This document shows, one piece after another, positions 36,911-47,401 of a DNA stretch of 64,000 nt (within the stretch, counting starts at the first letter, position 1; every line of letters begins with the position of its first letter). Source of the stretch: Taiwanofungus camphoratus (Eukaryota; Basidiomycota; Agaricomycetes; Polyporales; Taiwanofungaceae); contig CP021233.1 of assembly GCA_003999685.1 (NCBI GenBank), positions 1,302,001-1,366,000 on the forward strand, read 5' to 3'. Both the position numbers and the translations under genes were made by a program. The notes beneath the pieces are model-generated. The model did not search any database, had not been told where the DNA came from, and worked only from the letters and a program-made list of their open reading frames with translations.

Positions 36911-39274
36911 ATGTTCCTGTGGGCGTACCGCAAGTCTGTCAACAAGTCGCGACATACTCCTCCGTCACATGCATCCTTGGAAGTCAATTCTAGCATTCAG
37001 AAGTCCACCAACATCAGATGGAGGATCCTCTTGATCATTGCTCTGTTCATCCCAGTCTTCCTTGAGACCCTCGACTATACAGGTAATTATTTCCACAGCA
37101 GGATCTCAACGAACAAACCGCTCCCACGCTCATTTTCCTAGTCGTCGCCACTGCACAAGTTCATATCGCCGTGAGTTCACTCTTTCACAGAGCACGAAGA
37201 ACCTAGGTTTTCAAAACCTTGACCATACAGTCATCGTTTCGTCGACTAGATCTACAAAGGCACGACGTCTTAGTGGCCCCATTGTATGACACTGACTATT
37301 GTCTACAGCTGGATCGGTACTTCCTATCTACTGACATCGACTGTATTCCTTCCTCTCTTTGCCTCGGTAGCTAACATTTGGGGTCGCCATGACACTCTCC
37401 AGGCGTCCATCCTGTTGTTCATAGTTGGCAGTGCAATTAGCACCGGCAGTGAGATTATGCCTACCATGCTGGCTGGCCGTGGAGTAGCTGGAATTGGCGC
37501 TGCAGGACTGCAGGCGGTACGCAGCAGTTTGGGACTCACTCTTTTTTTTAACTTCAGTCTGAGCGCCTATTCCTCAGGTCGTCCGCATTATTATATCAGA
37601 CTGGAGATCTTTGGACGACAATAATTGGCAACAATCTATGCTTTTCTTTTTGTATGCCGTGGGATATTGTTTAGGTCCTGTCATTGGCGGCGCGCTGCTT
37701 AACGTGTCGTTCCGGTGGATCTTTGCCATAAAGCAAGTACTTTTTGGTCTTATTGATTCTTTCACTAAAGTCAGAAGTCAGCCTGCTCGCATGCGCAGTG
37801 GCCATTGTACTCGCATTTATCATCCTCAGGAACCGGACCAGAGGACCTCAAGCGTTCGAAGCGCTTCCCTATTCGGTACAGAAGTCCAAAACAGAGGACT
37901 TTTTTGATAGGCTCACTCTTGTAGATTGGCTCGGTGCCTTCTTGTTTATGGCCGGCGGCATCCTCGTCCTGCTAGCCCTCAATTGGGGTTCTGTCTATGG
38001 CTGGGGCTCAGCGCGAGTAATCTGTCTTTCTGGCACTCGAATATATCCTCGGAAAGCGCACGGTGATCGCCCATCAGGAAAAATGCAGGTAACTATGTAG
38101 CTTGATTTGCTACATTCCCAATCTATAGCACTATATAGTGCTACAGATTTGGTTGTAGTTGCCGTAGCATCAGGAGCTACCCTGATTTTTCCTGATGCCT
38201 CCGCTACTGTTCGTTTGTTTTGGACCGAACCCATGCTGCCCTTGTCGATATTCCGCTCGCTCAACATCTGCATCGCGCAGTATGGGATGTTTGTATCGGG
38301 CATCATCATGATCGTAATGTTTTACTTCGTTGCAATTTTCATGATCATCGTCATGGGCCTTTCCTCCACCAACGCCGGTGTACAGTTGATTTACTTTGCC
38401 CCTGGTCTGGTCAGTGAATGGCTCTGTACTTATGATCATTCCACTCACATTCCAGATGCAGGGAGTAGGCTCTATACTACAAATAAGCATGGTCAAATGC
38501 CTGAGACAGGTATGAAATCCTTGGCAATGTATCTGACTACTCCTCGTATTCATAATTCATTGCAGCCCAAGTACCCGATTGTAGCGGGCAGCCTCATAAT
38601 GACTGTCGCATTAGGCTTACTGTCGATGGGGGTTGAACGGAATAATAAGGGTATGATAGACGGGCATGTTCTCGTATTACGAAGGGGACACTCTCAAGTT
38701 CATTTGCTCTCATAGATTCTTAGCGATGTCCGGAGTTGGCGTTGGATTGTCCATTGGTGCACTTGCGGTTCATGCGCGGTTTTCGCAGCCAGACGACAAA
38801 GCGGCGATTGTATTGGCATTGTCTTTATTCGTACGCGTTCCCTCTGCTGGTATGTGCACGTGCTCTGAGCGTACTCCTGTCCCATAGTCCCGCGCTCTTG
38901 GAGGCACAGTCGGGCTCGCTTAGTGTGGTGCAGTCCTGGACGCTAAAGCGAAGAGTTATATTACATCTCTCATCAGTTCTGGCGTACTTTCTTCTTCGGA
39001 CGCAAATATCTTGTCGCAGGGGACAGGCTCATCGATTACGTCGTTGCAAGGTATCAATGCGCTCCCACCTGAACTGCAGTCGTTGGTACGGGATGCATAC
39101 AGAAATGGGACACGCTGGTCCTTCATTTCGCTCATCCCGTGGGCTGGTTTGGCATTCATGACATCCCTGCTTCTGTCGAAGATTGAGGATACCGACCGGC
39201 AGCATGGGGAGAGTGCGGAGGAAATGCAGGAAATGCCTGCGATCCAGGCTGCAGATGAAAGTGCCTGTATGTAG
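36911..39274 (+). pseudogene. MFS multidrug-type transporter, interrupted by a 126-bp element
   Basis: Major facilitator transporters export drugs or metabolites by proton antiport. Spliced exons give TM1 WRILLIIALFIPVFLETLDY then VVATAQVHIA, then WIGTSYLLTSTVFLPLFASV, the A-loop motif ANIWGRHD, AGRGVAGIGAAGLQAV and LYAVGYCLGPVIGGALL. The C-terminal half has FWTEPMLPLSIF, QYGMFVSGIIMIVMFYFVAI, NAGVQLIYFAPGL, and KYPIVAGSLIMTVALGLLSM, ending QAADESACM. A MITE at 38072-38197 sits inside the exon between TVIA and SATVRLFWTEP; no in-frame splice removes it. Just upstream the frame changes between GSARVI and LALEYILGKRT and about 15 residues of an expected membrane helix seem missing. So the gene is probably dead, recently. 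One intron (37260-37308) appears to be GC-AG. Confidence 0.65.
38072..38197. mobile_element. 126-bp inverted-repeat MITE, copy 1, inside the MFS gene
   Basis: Terminal inverted repeats begin CATCAGGAAAAAT and end ATTTTTCCTGATG, about 20 bases with small differences inside. The centre has a palindrome GCACTATATAGTGC. The flanks are CC on both sides, a 2-base target duplication. Removing 126 + 2 bases restores an uninterrupted host reading frame (VIA then SATVRL). It is non-autonomous and has no coding capacity; the superfamily is unclear because the duplication is an unusual length and sequence-independent. Confidence 0.85.
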
Positions 39275-40189
39275 GGTCTGACATCTCCACAGTGGATAGT
39301 TCATGCGTTGAGTACCCAAGCTGATCACAGACTATCATTGCAACCCACAACGGTGAGATCATACAGTTAGGCCGAAGGTCCATCCTTTCAGTGTTAGGTA
39401 TTGTGGTCATCTAAAAACGTATGTTGTCGGTGGATATTCAATTATAAGACGACGCGCCAACGACGCTAGCACATCCCACAATTGTGTCGGAACTTAGCTT
39501 TTACTGCACGATTACGACACATTCGGTGGTCATGCATTTGCACCATACACCGTAGTTTATAATTGTTGACTGCACCTTCATCAGGAAAAATGCAGGTAAC
39601 TATGTAGCTGGATGTGCTACCTGCCCAATCTGTGGCACTATATAGTGTTTTGAATGCGGCTGTAGTTGCTGTAGTACCGGGAGCTACCCTGATTTTTCCT
39701 GATGTTGGCACACTGTGATGGTGGTGATGATGATATCAATTAGCGTGCTTCAGCGCATAAGTTGGCACACTATAATCCTCTGTTTGCGACCTAAAGGTTA
39801 AGACTCAAAGTAGCTTCTCTATCACCACTAGTAAGAGTCTGTGGTACTATCTGTCTTGCATTTACAGGAAGCACATGACATGCCGGTGCCTCAGAATATC
39901 TTAAGACATGAATTGTGAACACCTGAACCCAGACCTCACTATTGTTTTGTGGGTCTGTACGTGGAGTTGTAAGTTAAATCTAATACGTACTGTATCTGAG
40001 TTCAATTGATCTGTTAACCTATATCTAGTCGCATCTGCAATAGTATCGCAAAGTCCAAGCTTGCGGCGCCAATAATGAAGTCTTCGAATGCACGAGTTTG
40101 CCATGAGGCCTTCAGAGTTCTGTTGGCCTTCTGTGCTGTTAAGTCCGCCATATCTTTTGAATTTTATCACCCTCCATTTTGCCGACCCA
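39275..40189. other. Intergenic region holding MITE copy 2
   Basis: About 900 bases between the MFS gene and the coiled-coil gene. Apart from the 126-bp element at 39579-39704, nothing is recognised. Confidence 0.4.
39579..39704. mobile_element. 126-bp inverted-repeat MITE, copy 2
   Basis: Same length and same ends (CATCAGGAAAAAT ... ATTTTTCCTGATG) as the copy at 38072-38197, same orientation. The two align without gaps and I count about 18 differences, roughly 86 percent identity, mostly between the ends. Flanks are TT on both sides, again a 2-base duplication. The inner palindrome GCACTATATAGTG is kept. The divergence shows that the copies are separate insertions from a family, not a recent local duplication. 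Confidence 0.85.
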
Positions 40190-42519
40190 ATGGCTACAGC
40201 TTTGGCGAGCTCCGCCGTGCCAGATCTTAATAATGTCTACGATCCAGACCTAGAACCAGATCTCAGCTGGAAAAATGCGACTCGAAGGCAGATTGAAGCC
40301 GAACTGCAATCCATAGTTGACATGGCAAGACAAGACAGGGATACTCGACTCCATGTCGAAACCACAGAGTCGGGTCAAAGGGAGATCGTCCAAGAGTACA
40401 TGGCCAAAATGGCAGATGTTCGTCGGCAAGCGAACGCCCAATATCTCAATGCCTTAGAACACGAGAGGCGGAAACGTCGGTCGCTGTCAGTGGTGCCGGA
40501 GGATGGTGACTGGACCAAAGAGGTGCTCGAACAACAGAAACTCTTAGATTACTTGCGGAGAGCAGCAGCCTCTCGAGCAGGGGGACCCTCCCGGTCTACC
40601 GCAGCTGATGTACGTAACAACAATGTAGGTGCTGATGCAAGCTCTTTATCAGTAGGTAGGCATGGCATCGGCTCATTTTTGTCGATTCTAATTTATTTTC
40701 TTAGCTGACACCGAACCCGATGGTTATCGTCCCATCCACGATCCATCTCGAAAGGTGTACGTAGAGCGACAAGGTGTGGCGCCACGGATCTCGAGGATAA
40801 GTAACACGTCTGGGTCACGAGGGACTGGGGCCAAGATCTTCGGTAGTTACTACAGGTATCATTGCCTCTAGTATCTCATTCTGATCTCGACTTAGCAGGC
40901 AGCAGTACACGACAAGAGACTGGTTCATCCATGAAGGCGGGAGCGGTACCAGAATTTTGGCGTCCTGCTAATTACTCCAGCGACAGAACGGTTACTTTGG
41001 AAACTCTCATGCAAACTGGTACGCCTGGAAAAGGCACGCCTAAGCAAGCCAGTCAGGATAGTTTCATGGAGATTACCTCTCAATCCGAGAACAATGGTAG
41101 CAAAGTGTCCCTTGGTGACGAAATGGGGCTAGAGTCGCAATTGCAGGAGCTAGTGGAAAGCGATATTATTCGATCGCAGAAGATCCCACTCAGAGCCCTA
41201 CGAGAAGAACCTCGAACTCTTACAGGACCCTCGCATGTGCCGTCACCTGCATTAGGCTTATCGGGGGACGTGCGCCACCGACAAGCGAATCGTGCTGTTG
41301 GCAACAGGATTGTGAGCGAGAATCATATACACTCGAGTCTTGCGCTTAACAACTAGAGCAGGCTTCGGGAGCAGATGCGAGCGGACAAGTTATGCAAGCC
41401 ACATCTAGCACTAGTGCTAGAATGCCAATTGTGGACCCACGATCCTTCGCTTTCGAAGATGGTCACTGGAGACCACAGTCAAATCTTGGTCCGCGTGGGA
41501 ACCCTGGGCCACAGTCTCATAGTCGCTCCCTCTCTTCTGAGCGTGACCGCTCGCCACAGGTCCTATCGAGGGAGTCCTCTGGTCGACCAACTTCCAACAC
41601 TGCTGTCGAAGGTAGACAATTCACTTCGGATGACCTGTCTGTCATAGCATCAGACGATGATGAGAGCGAGTGGGAGGCCTCCGGATTCGACATGGATGAC
41701 CTTGAGCGCATGATGAAAGACGAAATGAAGCAGTTCACGGAGGGCGCGCCGACAGAGGACGTAAGCGCTGCGAGACACAAAGCTGAAGTCATACTGCAAG
41801 CGGCCATACAAAAGGAGGAAAGTTCGCAACGCGCAATGGAGGAAGTCAGCCGGAAGGAAGATGAGATCAGGAAACAGGAGGAATCCAGGCGGCAGCAGAC
41901 ACTCAAGAGAAAGGAGCAAGACTTCGGAGATTACAAAAGAACTGAAAGCCAGCAAATGACGAACACAAGCGATGAAAATAATGTGGAGGCAATGCAAGAG
42001 TTTAGAAGACAGCAGGAGGAACTATGGCGGCGTGATGAAGGCCGAAGGCGGCAATCCGACACCACGGGGAGCTCTAACAGAATGGAATGGACGCAGAACG
42101 AGTCTCACAGAGAGGGATTGGGAGCTGGCAGTGTGGGAATCCAGGCGCGGCGTGATAACAAGGCGAAGAGAGGTGATGTGCGCAAAAGAGAAGAGAGGAG
42201 AAATGAAAAGGGGTCTGCGAAAATGGAGAACTTCAACAGAAGACACGAAGAATCCATGAGAAATGAGCCTGATGTGAAGGGAAAGGGGAAAAGTGCGGTA
42301 AAGGCCCAACTAGAGACGGAGGTCAAGGGTAAGGAGGCATTGCGGCGTAGGGAAGAGGAGTTGCAGCAAAAATCTGAAGACTTAATGAGGAAGGAGGAAG
42401 AACTTCAGAGACGCGAGGATTTCTTGAATCGTCGAGCAGAAGAAGTGCTTGCGAAGATGAAAGCCCAGCACGATGAGTTTCGTAAAGAATGGATTAGAAC
42501 GGGTGGTAGATTCTCCTGA
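40190..42519 (+). CDS. Coiled-coil protein of unknown function
   Basis: The start MATALASSAVPDLNNVYDPD is chosen over an in-frame ATG at 40088 because the earlier residues look non-coding. The N-terminal 170 residues are helical and charged (WKNATRRQIEAELQSIVDMA, EYMAKMADVRRQANAQYLNA, and LEHERRKRR, EQQKLLDYLRRAA). Two or three short introns follow between about 40650 and 41375. A Ser/Pro/Gln linker leads to an acidic patch SDDDESEWEASGFDMDDLER, then about 250 residues of nearly pure coiled coil rich in Glu, Arg, Lys and Gln (KEDEIRKQEESRRQQTLKRK; ALRRREEELQQKSEDLMRKE), ending KEWIRTGGRFS. A structural or scaffold role is likely by composition, but the family is not recognised. It lies convergent to the ornithine cyclodeaminase-like gene. 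Confidence 0.65.
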
Positions 42520-42687
42520 TACGAGCCTACTGTCTACGTACCTTGAAGCCGTTGTCTTCTGTATCCGATCATAGGGCTGCTGTCAATGCATTAGTTTACA
42601 AGTACTTTCGCATCTTCAGCTGTTCTAAGTTTGATAGCGTCCGTGTGCAACGCCTGATACACACAATGGATCTATAGAAAGCCCTCG

Positions 42688-44404
42688 TTATACAGCATTT
42701 CCGTCATACTCCTTAATCCATACACCGATTTCGTTCCTTTCCGCACTACTCACTACCGCAGTAGCAATGGCAACATCCTGTACACCAACACCTACTGATT
42801 TGAAGATTGTCACATCTCCGCTTGTTTTGATCTCCTTTATCTTTTCGTCTCGTATCGTCCAAGAATCACCATCTTTCAAATCATCCACAGGGAATTCAAT
42901 AAGCTCCCCCAGCTCGACCAAGTCAGATGGTCCGAGCTTCGCAGAAATGAGTTCGCCGGCTTCATGCTGCCCAAGAAAGTGCATTCGGATACTTTCTTGA
43001 TAAGCAAACACATTACCGTAAGTGAGACAATCCAGACGCACCAGACATGCGACTCGAGAGTCTACCACAATTGTCCCGCCACGCTTTACCAGGTCTCGGT
43101 CGATCTCGTGCCTGTATCGTTATAAATCAATGTGAGTCTAATCGAGACCACATGGAATGAGGGAACACGCTGTGTTATTAAATCAAGTAAACATGCCGAG
43201 AGAATTGTGCATGTCGACTGCAAATTTGCCGATGTACACGAAGGCTGACAAGGACAATTGTCGACTTCCTCCCTGCAGCAAGGAACTGACTATAAATAGA
43301 ATTTAATGTTACTGTAGATGAAGACGTTGCAGGCTAATGTTTTCCGTCGGTTCTAGCAGCGGTAGTTCAGATGTAGCCCAGCCACCAACGCCGAAGTCAT
43401 ACACCCTTCGACCAAAAAAAGGGAAAGGACGAAAGCGTTATGACAGTGGATCCCCGTATGATAATCCATAATTTGAACAATGCATAGACAATGACGCATA
43501 TGTTGACAGCACTCACATATCCGGTGTGTACGAACCGATGAGACATAAGTGAGTACCAGGTGAGACATATTCGGATGGAAAGAATGGAACTGTAGACGAA
43601 GTAGCAGTGATGATGACATTGGCATTCCGCACATGGGAGCGTAGGCCGGCATCCTGAACTTCATCCAATCGCATATTCGAGTTAGGTGTTGTCGAACTTG
43701 CTGCAGGTAGTTCCCCCATTTCGAAGCGGACGCTTGGGAATCGTTCTTTCAGAGAAGACACGAGAGATATTAGTCTGGCATTGATGGATCTGTTAAAGAT
43801 GGTGCAGGCCGTAATCGAAGGAAATGATGTGAGGAAGAGGAAAACATGTGATGAGATCTGCGCCCCAGCACCGATTGCTAGGAGTGTACGTGGTCGTGAG
43901 TCAGACGAGAGAAGTAGGCGAGATGCAAGGAGAGATCCTGCAGTGAGTTATAGTCAGATGTAGACAAGATCTTCATAAGGACTGGAGGTATGTTGCCCGG
44001 ATCGTCCGCGTGGCAGCATGTAACTCATACATACCAGCCGCATTCCTCAACGCTGTCAAATGCTTTGCGTTGACAATTGCCTTCACGCTACCTGTTTGTT
44101 CATCAAGAACAAGGGTACTCGCGGGCAATCCTCGTCTCTTCACCGCAGACGGTGCGGTCGAAGTAGGGACAGAAACCACCTTCACTGCTGTTCCAATCGA
44201 AGATATCCTGGAAGGCATGAATAAAGATCTATGGTGTACCATTGAAAGTGAAAGACGATCTGGCTGATCAATCCCTGAGGCACCTGGACTCGAGCCTGAA
44301 GACAAGCGAAAAAAGACTTGCGCCATGAGGTTGACAAGCTCGTCGGGGCTGAACTCTGACGTGATCTGAGCAACATCTGCTTCGGAAAGAACAAGAAGAG
44401 ACAT
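42688..44404 (-). CDS. Ornithine cyclodeaminase / mu-crystallin family protein
   Basis: Members of this NAD(P)-dependent family deaminate ornithine to proline or reduce cyclic imines; the substrate here cannot be read from sequence. The start is MSLLVLSEADVAQITSEFSP. The N-terminal domain includes SLSMVHHRSLFMPSRISSIG, TAVKVVSVP, and ASTLVLDEQTGSVKAIVNA with KHLTALRNAA; then GSLLASRLL. The Rossmann domain has the glycine-rich loop LLAIGAGAQISSHVFL, then TIFNRSINARLISLVSSLKE and NANVIITATSS. Later blocks are GTHLCLIGSYTPDM, HEIDRDLVKRGGTIVVDSRV and FKSVGVGVQDVAIATAV, the last being a family signature. The C-terminus ends EYDGNAV. The intron between PDM and HEI (about 43112-43516) is about 405 bases, far longer than the other introns here. 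Length is near 400 residues, slightly above average. Confidence 0.88.
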
Positions 44405-44943
44405 TTCATGAGCAAGCAGAACGACTTGTGTGCTCGGGACGATAAGCCTGGTTACAAGTAACTTTGATCCATTGCACGCGCCAGTGAGCCGTGCCTGTGG
44501 CGAAGATATACTAGGTTACTAGTAACCGCCCATGGAGCTGATGACTTTTAAGGAAAGCATAGTACTGAGACGTAACAAATTCTTTGCGCGCTCAGCTCTG
44601 AGTATTGCTGAGCAGGCGTCTAATTCATCTTGGTCCGGGCATAGATCAGTAGAAGCACCTGGGTGAGGGATATGTCCCGAAGGGGATGAAGCCTCCACCA
44701 AGAGCATCATGACGATGAATTTGAATGGAACAAACTGCACACGCCACAGGATGATAAACACTAGCAATACAACAACAGAGGAAAATCCGGTTACAGAGGT
44801 GACCGATGGGATGAGCCAACCAACGAGCACAAGATCGGCCAGTAGAAATACAGCCAAATTACAGGTCTATGCGAGTCTAAGAAAGCCGAAAAGGGGACCG
44901 AGGAACAGAAGAGTAAAGGAAGTCCTCCACGTCAAACGTGAGT
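44405..44943. other. Intergenic region upstream of the ornithine cyclodeaminase-like gene
   Basis: About 540 bases. On the minus strand 44519-44857 is open and encodes two hydrophobic stretches, but it has no ATG at its start and sits after the stop of the next gene. It may be a chance frame or a missed exon. No other feature. Confidence 0.35.
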
Positions 44944-47401
44944 CTATGCTCTTCTTCGCTTTGCGGGCGAAGAGTGCCGTTCTACACCAAGGGCGATATG
45001 TTTATCCTCTTCATCTCCGTCGGACTCGCGGGAGCGCTTTCTCCTAGGAGAACTCGACACACTGCGATGCCCAGGTAATCCAGTGACAGGTTCCTGAGAA
45101 GAACCAGGAGTGGAAGGACCTGTAGTGCTCTCCTGAGTAGAGACATCCTCTGGTCCAGGCGTGGAGCGGTCAACAGTCTGAGATAAAGTGTATGATGAGT
45201 GGGTATCTGAGGCCGGAGATGCACCACGGTTGGTCAACGCTTCCATGACGGAGTCTGGAGTCCGATCGAGGTGAGAAGGGGTATCTGGAACTGCTGGCTC
45301 TTCGGGAGCAGTTACCGTAGACGGTGGAGCAGCAGCGACGGGAGCAGGGTGTAAAGGAGATGTTGGAGGTGCTGCGGCGGCTGAACGCTCACCAGAAACA
45401 GTGTTGATTGAACCACCTTCATGCAGGACAGAGGAACGATTAAGGCGACGTCGACTGGAAGGGCGTTCATCAGAAACAGGAGAAGGACTAATCTCCGATT
45501 CGTCGTCGCGCTCGCGTTTGGTGCCGCGAGTTGGAAGAGGGGACGAAGCCGGTTGCATGGCAGCACGGCCGGTCATGCGAGGGCTTGGGATGGATACCTC
45601 AGCTTCCTCCTCCTTGACATCCTGCTCATCGGCAAGCTCAGACAGGTAGTCGATGTCTCCAGCTTGAGAGTCGGCGCTGTCGTCCGCTCGTGCCGGAGGA
45701 CGCTCTCGCTCCTCGCTGGGTCTTCTGATACCGCCTTCCCAGTCAGGATCGCGCCTCCAGCGGGACGTCTCCACGATCCGCAACACCGGCTGTTCGCGCC
45801 GAGCACGTTCTTCACGCTGAGCGCGCAGACGATCGAATGCTGCAAGGAGAGTGCTCCGGGGACCCATGAACAAGTCCGAGAATTCCCGTGCCGTCATGTC
45901 CTCCGGAATAAGGTCAGAAATCGAATTAGGGGGGTCCCGCGGAGCTGTAAGAGATGGGAGATGAATACAGGAAGACGACAAAGTCTAGCATATATCTCAC
46001 ATGACGGTTGTCGAGGCCTCGGACCCCAGGAAGGATCCCAATAAATGTGGGGATGAGAACGATCATAGAAAGCACCCTGACGTGTCAGGGGAGCACGAGT
46101 GCCGGTGGATGATCTAGGTCGAGCACTTCTAGCATGATGTCTAGAAGTAGATGGGGCCGGTCCTACAAAAATGAGAGATAAGCACATTTCGGACAGGAAG
46201 GAGGAACATGAAGCGTTACCGGTAGGTGAAGAGGGTTTTGGGCCCCATCGGGCCTCGTCCCAGAAAACATGAGGACGTGAACGATCGTAGAATGATTGAT
46301 GTCGTTCCAGAGGGGCAGTACGGCGTCTTGGACTGCTCTCGGTAGACTCGCTAGTGTTGTCATCACGTCCAGTATTAGGACGACGGGCTGGAAAACCATA
46401 TGTAGTGTAAACAAAACTAAGCTCAGATGCTCAAGCTGTGCTAATCTCACCAGGGACCTCATCAGGCGGAGGCATGAGGGCGGTATCGGCTCTTTCGCGT
46501 TCCAATCCAGATCTAGAGGGGCCATCCCTTGTGAGCTGACGAGGGGGTCTTGAACTCAATGCCTCGATATCCGGATTGGAAAGATCCAAAACCGAATGCT
46601 GACGCGAAAGCGGGTGTGGTTGAGGGGAAGACTGAGCAGGATAGATGGCAAGGTCAGGAGACCCATGCTGAGCCATAGTCGAACTGGTGGAGTCGCTAGG
46701 ACTGTCGGTTAGATGAACGTCTCGATCTGATGAAGACCCGATCAGCCTAGTCGTCCTCAAGTAAGGGACGCGCGATACTCACCTCCAGTACTGTCTTCAT
46801 GATTGGCAAGAATGCCCGCGATTTCCACAACACGTGCGAATGCACTAGATCGTTCTGTTTCCGCGCGTATAGCTTCAGACAGGGCTTCAGGAGACTCGGC
46901 GGAGGAAGCGGAGAAGGGTCCACCATCATTTCCAGATTGCGGTCCAGCAAGGGTGCCGGGCAGCGGCAGGTCATGAACTGATTCTGCACTCGAAGAATCC
47001 GAACTGCTGTCATCTTCGGATTGGATGTTCCAAGTCGTATCGACCAAATGAGGGCTGGGTGATGGGGCGGAGCTTCGTCTAAGCAAGACGAGATAAGAAC
47101 GCATTGAGCTAATAGGCATGGTGACAAATTGTCTGTACGCACTCTCTGCTCCGTAAGAGAACACCTTCTGCAGCAGCGAGGATGGTCGCCACTTCATCTT
47201 GAACTTCTTGTGAGACTCGGCTTGCAAGACTCAACAGGCCATTGAGGCGTTGTCTAAAATTCGATGTTACGGAATCTGGACGAGAGTCGGAGCTCTGATT
47301 AGAGGTATCTACAGCAAGACAGGTGGTAAGTACATATGCAAATCACAAGGAACGGGAAACGCACCAGAACGCATGTTAGACTGATTGGATGAAGATGACA
47401 T
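44944..47401 (-). CDS. Ser/Pro/Arg-rich protein with two copies of an FYDRS/WD/WGP motif
   Basis: The start MSSSSNQSNMRS at 47401 is followed by a short intron (GTGCGT). Several exons follow in one consistent frame. Early residues include FRQRLNGLLSLASRVSQEVQ and DEVATILAAAEGVLLRSR, probably helical, then a long Ser-rich disordered part. Two consecutive exons each carry the motif APL.R(Q/HQ).(S/A)FYDRS.PH.(F/Y)WD..WGP(K/R)P after an Arg-rich linker. The last large exon has DLIPEDMTAREFSDLFMGPR and LAAFDRLRAQREERARREQP, then low-complexity Ser/Pro/Ala sequence, and ends SPRRKRSRESDGDEED and SSPAKRRRA, likely nuclear localisation signals. I do not recognise the family; a nuclear or RNA-binding role is only suggested by composition. 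Confidence 0.6.
46011..46094 (-). repeat. Second copy of the protein motif FYDRS..H..WD..WGP
   Basis: Encodes APLTRQGAFYDRSHPHIYWD then PSWGPRPRQPS, downstream (in gene direction) of the first copy and in the next exon. Identity to copy 1 is clear at APL, R, Q, FYDRS, PH, WD and WGP-P. Confidence 0.75.
46234..46322 (-). repeat. First copy of the protein motif FYDRS..H..WD..WGP
   Basis: Encodes TAPLERHQSFYDRSRPHVFW then DEARWGPKP, preceded by the Arg-rich SSPRRR. It lies in its own exon, separated by one intron from copy 2, which suggests an exon duplication. Confidence 0.75.

Noticed and set aside
39700-39775. Repeated GTTGGCACACT either side of a GATGGTGGTGATGATGAT run
   Set aside because: The repeat is about 11 bases, one copy abuts the MITE end, and no element structure follows from it.
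44519-44857. Minus-strand frame with two hydrophobic segments, possible small membrane protein
   Set aside because: No ATG begins it, and it lies after the stop of the adjacent gene; no convincing partner exon was found.
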